NCBI GenBank assembly: GCA_019311115.1
Contig: JAFDDB010000009.1
Coordinates: 1-51,202, forward strand
DNA from: Deltaproteobacteria bacterium
GTDB lineage: Bacteria; Myxococcota_A; UBA9160; SZUA-336
DNA length: 51,202 nt
Reading direction: 5' to 3'
In this document: piece by piece, positions 47,381-51,202 of the stretch
How the letters are laid out: each line of letters starts with the position of its first letter
How positions within the stretch are numbered: the first letter of the stretch is position 1
Position numbers and translations under genes: made by a program
Notes under the pieces: generated by a model
Databases searched by the model: none
What the model was told of the DNA's origin: nothing
The model's input: the letters and a program-made list of their open reading frames with translations, nothing else

Positions 47381-48790
47381 ATGTTCGAGCAGCCGAGATG
47401 GCACGCAGAGGCCGGGTTCGCGATCGCGGCCGGACTGCTCTGGCTGTGGGTTGGCGCGCACGGCGGCGCGCTGACCTTCGCGGTCGCCGTCGTCCCGGCG
47501 GTGATGTTGCTGGCGAGCGGCGGCTCGACCCTGCTGTGGCCGGGCGACCATCGCATTCCGCACTTCATGGCGTCGGGCGGTGTGCTCGGCGTCGTCCTCG
47601 CGGCGCTGGCCTGGCCGGCCCTGGGACTGGCCGCCGGCGGCACGTTGATCGGACTCTGCGCCGCGTCGTTCATCGCCGCCGGGACCGTGTCGGTGCGACA
47701 GGAGCCGCACGTCGAGGACGTCCCGCTGCCACGGCCGTCGCTGCGGCTCTGGGCGCGAGTCGGCCTGGATGAGGCGGTGATGGCGTCGCTCCAGGCCTGG
47801 ATGCGCTTTCCCCGCGGGGCGGAGGCCGCGCGCGTGCACCGCGAGGTGATCGAGGCCACGGAGTTCTTCGAGGAGCGCGGCTGGCTCGACAAGCCGATCG
47901 AGTACCACGCAGAGCCGCCCGCACTGGCGGCGCCACAGGTGCAGCCGGGACGCGCCCGTGGCTTCGACTTCGAGCACCTGAGCTTCGAGAGCGAGTACGA
48001 GCCGCACGTGCTGGAGCCCGGGCGCGACCGCTTCCTGGCCTACTCCGCCAACCGCACGGCCCACGCCTGGATGCTGCGCCACCGCGGCGCGGAGCGGCCG
48101 TGGCTGGTGTGCCTGCACGGGTTCCGGATGGGCTCGCCGCGCATCGACCTGTCCGCCTTCGACCCGGGCCTCTACCACGAGAAGCTCGGGCTCAACCTGA
48201 TGGTTCCCGTGCTGCCGCTGCACGGTCCGCGCAAGGCGGGGTGGCGCAGCGGCGACCGCTTCCTCGACGGCGACGCGGTCGACACGGTCCACGCCGAGGC
48301 CCAGGCGATCTGGGACATTCGCCGGCTGCTGTCGTGGATCCGCTCGACCGGCGCCGGTCCGATCGGTGTCTACGGGATCTCGCTCGGTGGCTACAACACG
48401 GCGCTGCTGGCGTCGATCGAGAGCGACCTGGCGTGCGCCATCGCCGGCGTCCCGCTCGCGGACATGGCCCGGATCTTCTGGCACCACGGCCCCGAGCTGC
48501 ATGTGCGCCACGCCGAGCACCTGGGGCTAGGACGCAGCCAGCTCGAGAGGGTCTTCCGGCCGATCGCCCCGCTGTCGATGGAGCCCCGGGTCCCCAGGGA
48601 GCACCGTGCGATCTTCGGCGGCGTCAGCGACCGGATCGTGCCCGTCGAGATGATCCGCGACCTGTGGCGGCATTGGGAGCGTCCGCGGATCGAGTGGTAC
48701 CAGGGCGGGCACCTGAGCTTCAACTCGGACCCGCGCATCGCGGTGCTGATCCGCGAGACGCTGCGCGACTCCGGCCTCAGCGGCGCCTAG
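47381..48790 (+). CDS. Alpha/beta-hydrolase-fold protein (possibly ABHD18-like) with N-terminal membrane segments
   Basis: LVCLHGFRMGSP, NLMVPVLPLHGPRK, GPIGVYGISLGGYNTALLAS, QGGHLSFNSD; hydrophobic N-terminal third. Confidence 0.8.
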   Translation: MFEQPRWHAEAGFAIAAGLLWLWVGAHGGALTFAVAVVPAVMLLASGGSTLLWPGDHRIPHFMASGGVLGVVLAALAWPALGLAAGGTLIGLCAASFIAAGTVSVRQEPHVEDVPLPRPSLRLWARVGLDEAVMASLQAWMRFPRGAEAARVHREVIEATEFFEERGWLDKPIEYHAEPPALAAPQVQPGRARGFDFEHLSFESEYEPHVLEPGRDRFLAYSANRTAHAWMLRHRGAERPWLVCLHGFRMGSPRIDLSAFDPGLYHEKLGLNLMVPVLPLHGPRKAGWRSGDRFLDGDAVDTVHAEAQAIWDIRRLLSWIRSTGAGPIGVYGISLGGYNTALLASIESDLACAIAGVPLADMARIFWHHGPELHVRHAEHLGLGRSQLERVFRPIAPLSMEPRVPREHRAIFGGVSDRIVPVEMIRDLWRHWERPRIEWYQGGHLSFNSDPRIAVLIRETLRDSGLSGA

Positions 48791-49382
48791 GAATCCGGCC
48801 CGGCGCGCGCGGACGCCCGTTCTTGCGTGACGCACCGCGGGGTGCGCCATCGCGCAGCACGGCCATCGCGATCATGTCGACGGGCTCGCCATAGCGCAGA
48901 CGGTGCTCGCGCAGCACGCCCTCCTCGAGGAACCCCGCCTTCTCGTAGCATCGGATCGCGCGCGTGTTGTCGCGGTCGACCACCAGGGTCACGCGGCGGC
49001 AGTCGAGCTCCTCGAACGCGAAGCGAAGCGCGAGGCGGATCGCGTCGCTGCCGTAGCCCCGGCCCCAGTAGGACTTCTCGCCGATCGACACGGCCAGGTC
49101 GGCGCGCTTCTGAAGCGGCTGGATGTCCTGCAGCGCGATGTCGCCGAGCGGCCGCCCGTCCATCGACTCGATGCACCAGAGCAGCTGCGCGGGGTCGTCC
49201 CGGATCATCTCGAACCGCTCGCGATGCGCGTCGAGCGTCGCGAGGCCGGGGGGATCCTCGGTAAAGTAGGACCAGTGACGCACGTCGGGGTCGCTGTACC
49301 AACCGAAGAGCAGCGGCACGTCGTGCTCGCGCATCGGGCGCAGGCGCACGAGTTCGCCCTCGAGGGGAACGTCGTAGATCAC
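48777..49382 (-). CDS. GNAT-family N-acetyltransferase (RimJ/RimL type)
   Basis: LVRLRPMREHDVPLLFGWYSDPDV, IGEKSYWGRGYGSDAIRLALRFAFEELDCRRVTLVVDRDNTRAIRCYEKAGFLEEG. Confidence 0.94.
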   Translation of the reverse strand: MIYDVPLEGELVRLRPMREHDVPLLFGWYSDPDVRHWSYFTEDPPGLATLDAHRERFEMIRDDPAQLLWCIESMDGRPLGDIALQDIQPLQKRADLAVSIGEKSYWGRGYGSDAIRLALRFAFEELDCRRVTLVVDRDNTRAIRCYEKAGFLEEGVLREHRLRYGEPVDMIAMAVLRDGAPRGASRKNGRPRAPGRIPRRR

Positions 49383-49466
49383 GCCGGCCTCTCGCTGAGA
49401 TCGCGGATCTGCGCGGGGGAGGACATGCCGCCATGATAGGCGCCCCGTTGCCCGGATTGCGGGATT

Positions 49467-49955
49467 TCAGGCGCCGGTGTCGACCGGGACGTCGGGCAAC
49501 GCGCCCTCGACGATGGGTCGCATCAGCTCGCCGAGGCGGCGCGGGACGAACATCTCGGCGGTGTCGTCCTCGATCTCGCGGCGGCTCCACCAACGCCAGT
49601 CGATCAGGTACTCGAGCTCGAGAGGCTGCGCGTTCGCCAGGTCGATCTCGAAGCGCGGCGAGCGCAGCAGGTAGATGCGTTCGATCGACCGGTAGTGCTT
49701 GTCGTCCCACTTCCACACGTGGTCGCGCTTCCAGATCCACGGCCCGACCGCGTCGATGCGCTGGCCCGTCTCCTCGAAGAACTCGCGCCGCGCGCCCTCC
49801 TCGTGCGTCTCCTCGCCCTCGAGCCCGCCGCCCGGCATGGCCCAGAGCGTGCCGCCCTGCGGCCTGCGGTAGCGGAAGAGCAGCGCGCAGTCGTCTTCGT
49901 CGAGCACCAGTACTCGCGCCGAAGGACGGTCGATCACCTCGGTTCCGGGCTCCAC
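49467..49955 (-). CDS. NUDIX hydrolase
   Basis: WAMPGGGLEGEETHEEGARREFFEETGQ matches the Nudix box GX5EX7REUXEEXGU. Confidence 0.94.
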   Translation of the reverse strand: MEPGTEVIDRPSARVLVLDEDDCALLFRYRRPQGGTLWAMPGGGLEGEETHEEGARREFFEETGQRIDAVGPWIWKRDHVWKWDDKHYRSIERIYLLRSPRFEIDLANAQPLELEYLIDWRWWSRREIEDDTAEMFVPRRLGELMRPIVEGALPDVPVDTGA

Positions 49956-49989
49956 GGGGACGAGCGTAGCGCGCTGCGCCCGCCGGCGC

Positions 49990-50787
49990 CTAGCCGAAGC
50001 GGCCGCTGATGTAGTCCTCGGTGGCGCGCTCCTTGGGATTCACGAAGACCTGTCCCGTCTCACCGAACTCGATCAGCTCGCCCAGGTAGAGGAACGCCGT
50101 GTAGTCGGACGCGCGGGCCGCCTGCTGCATGTTGTGCGTGACGACGACGAGCGTGTAGCTCTCCTTGAGTTCCTGCATCAACTCCTCGATGCGCGCGGTC
50201 GCGATCGGGTCGAGCGCCGAGCACGGCTCGTCGAGCAGGACGACCTCGGGCTCGATCGCCACCGCGCGCGCGATGCACAGCCGCTGCTGTTGACCACCAG
50301 AGAGACTCAGCGCGCTCTCGTGCAGGCGGTCCTTGACCTCGTCCCAGAGACCTGCGCGGCGCAGGCTCCGTTCGGCGACCCCGTCGAGGTCCGAGCGGCG
50401 CAAAGAACCGTGAATCCGCGAGCCGTAGACGACGTTCTCGTAGATCGACTTCGGAAACGGGTTGGAGCGCTGGAAGACCATGCCGATCCGCCTGCGCAGC
50501 GCGTTCACGTCGCGCTCGGGGGCGAAGACGCTCTCGCCGCGGAAGCGGATGTCCCCCTCGATGCGGACGCCGTCGACCAGGTCGTTCAGCCGGTTGATGC
50601 AGCGCAGCAGCGTCGACTTTCCGCAGCCGGACGGACCGATCAGGGCCGTCACGCGACGTTCGGGTACCCGCAGCGAGACGCTGCGGAGCGCCTGCGCGCT
50701 CCCGTACCACAGCGACAGGGCGTCCACGTCGATCACCGGCTTCTCCAGGTCGGCGTCCGGCTCCGGGATCGGCCTTGCGTCGCTCAT
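49990..50787 (-). CDS. pstB: Phosphate ABC transporter ATP-binding protein PstB
   Basis: [85 protein letters not shown]. Confidence 0.97.
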   Translation of the reverse strand: MSDARPIPEPDADLEKPVIDVDALSLWYGSAQALRSVSLRVPERRVTALIGPSGCGKSTLLRCINRLNDLVDGVRIEGDIRFRGESVFAPERDVNALRRRIGMVFQRSNPFPKSIYENVVYGSRIHGSLRRSDLDGVAERSLRRAGLWDEVKDRLHESALSLSGGQQQRLCIARAVAIEPEVVLLDEPCSALDPIATARIEELMQELKESYTLVVVTHNMQQAARASDYTAFLYLGELIEFGETGQVFVNPKERATEDYISGRFG

Positions 50788-50791
50788 GGTC

Positions 50792-51202
50792 TCAGACTCC
50801 GCTCCCGGCGAACTTCGCCCTCAGGCGGTTGCGTAGCAGGATGGCCGCCAGGTTCGTGGACAGGACCACGAGGATGAGCAGTAGCGACGTCGCGTACACG
50901 AGCGGCTGGGCGGCCTCGACGTTCGGGCTCTGGAAGCCCACGTCGAAGATGTGGAATCCCAGGTGCATGAACTTGCGCTCGAGATGGACGAAGGGGAAGT
51001 GCCCGTCGACCGGCAGGCTCGGCGCCAGCTTGACCATGCCCACGATCATGAGCGGCGCGACCTCGCCCGCGGCGCGCGCCATCGCCAGGATCAGGCCCGT
51101 CAGCACGCCGGGCGCCGCGGCCGGCAGCACTACGCGCCGCAGTGTCTCCCAGCGCGTGGCGCCGAGCGCGAGCGACCCCTCCCGCACCAGGCGGGGGACC
51201 GC
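50792..51202 (-). CDS. pstA: Phosphate ABC transporter permease PstA (5' end beyond window)
   Basis: [44 protein letters not shown]-terminal TM; adjacent to pstB. Confidence 0.92.
   Translation of the reverse strand, partial: AVPRLVREGSLALGATRWETLRRVVLPAAAPGVLTGLILAMARAAGEVAPLMIVGMVKLAPSLPVDGHFPFVHLERKFMHLGFHIFDVGFQSPNVEAAQPLVYATSLLLILVVLSTNLAAILLRNRLRAKFAGSGV

Overview
The window is 51.2 kb of gene-dense, very high-GC bacterial chromosome. Gene content suggests a deltaproteobacterial/Myxococcota-like organism (inference only). About 49 protein-coding genes are supportable. I found no rRNA, tRNA, CRISPR array, transposase or phage module. Conserved housekeeping blocks: yebC-ruvC-ruvA-ruvB and lpxC on the minus strand, a DnaK-type Hsp70 plus J-protein pair, aroE, infA, purE, greB, nhaA, pstA-pstB, and a type-4 uracil-DNA glycosylase. 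More distinctive loci: (i) a translationally coupled catabolic operon (38.3-44.8 kb) encoding a thiolase-fold protein that lacks both catalytic Cys, a DUF35 Zn-ribbon/OB protein, a PHP-domain protein, two MaoC/hotdog proteins, an enoyl-CoA hydratase, a LinB-like haloalkane dehalogenase and an epoxide hydrolase; this resembles steroid side-chain aldolase/hydratase systems; (ii) a lipoprotein fusing two thioredoxin-fold domains to eight CXXCH heme sites; (iii) a lidless DnaK with an acidic repetitive tail next to a J-domain/TPR protein; (iv) a membrane-anchored alpha-solenoid Ser/Thr kinase upstream of lpxC; (v) a promoter-like block shared by two distant transcription units. All functional calls come from reading protein motifs by eye; no database search was run.
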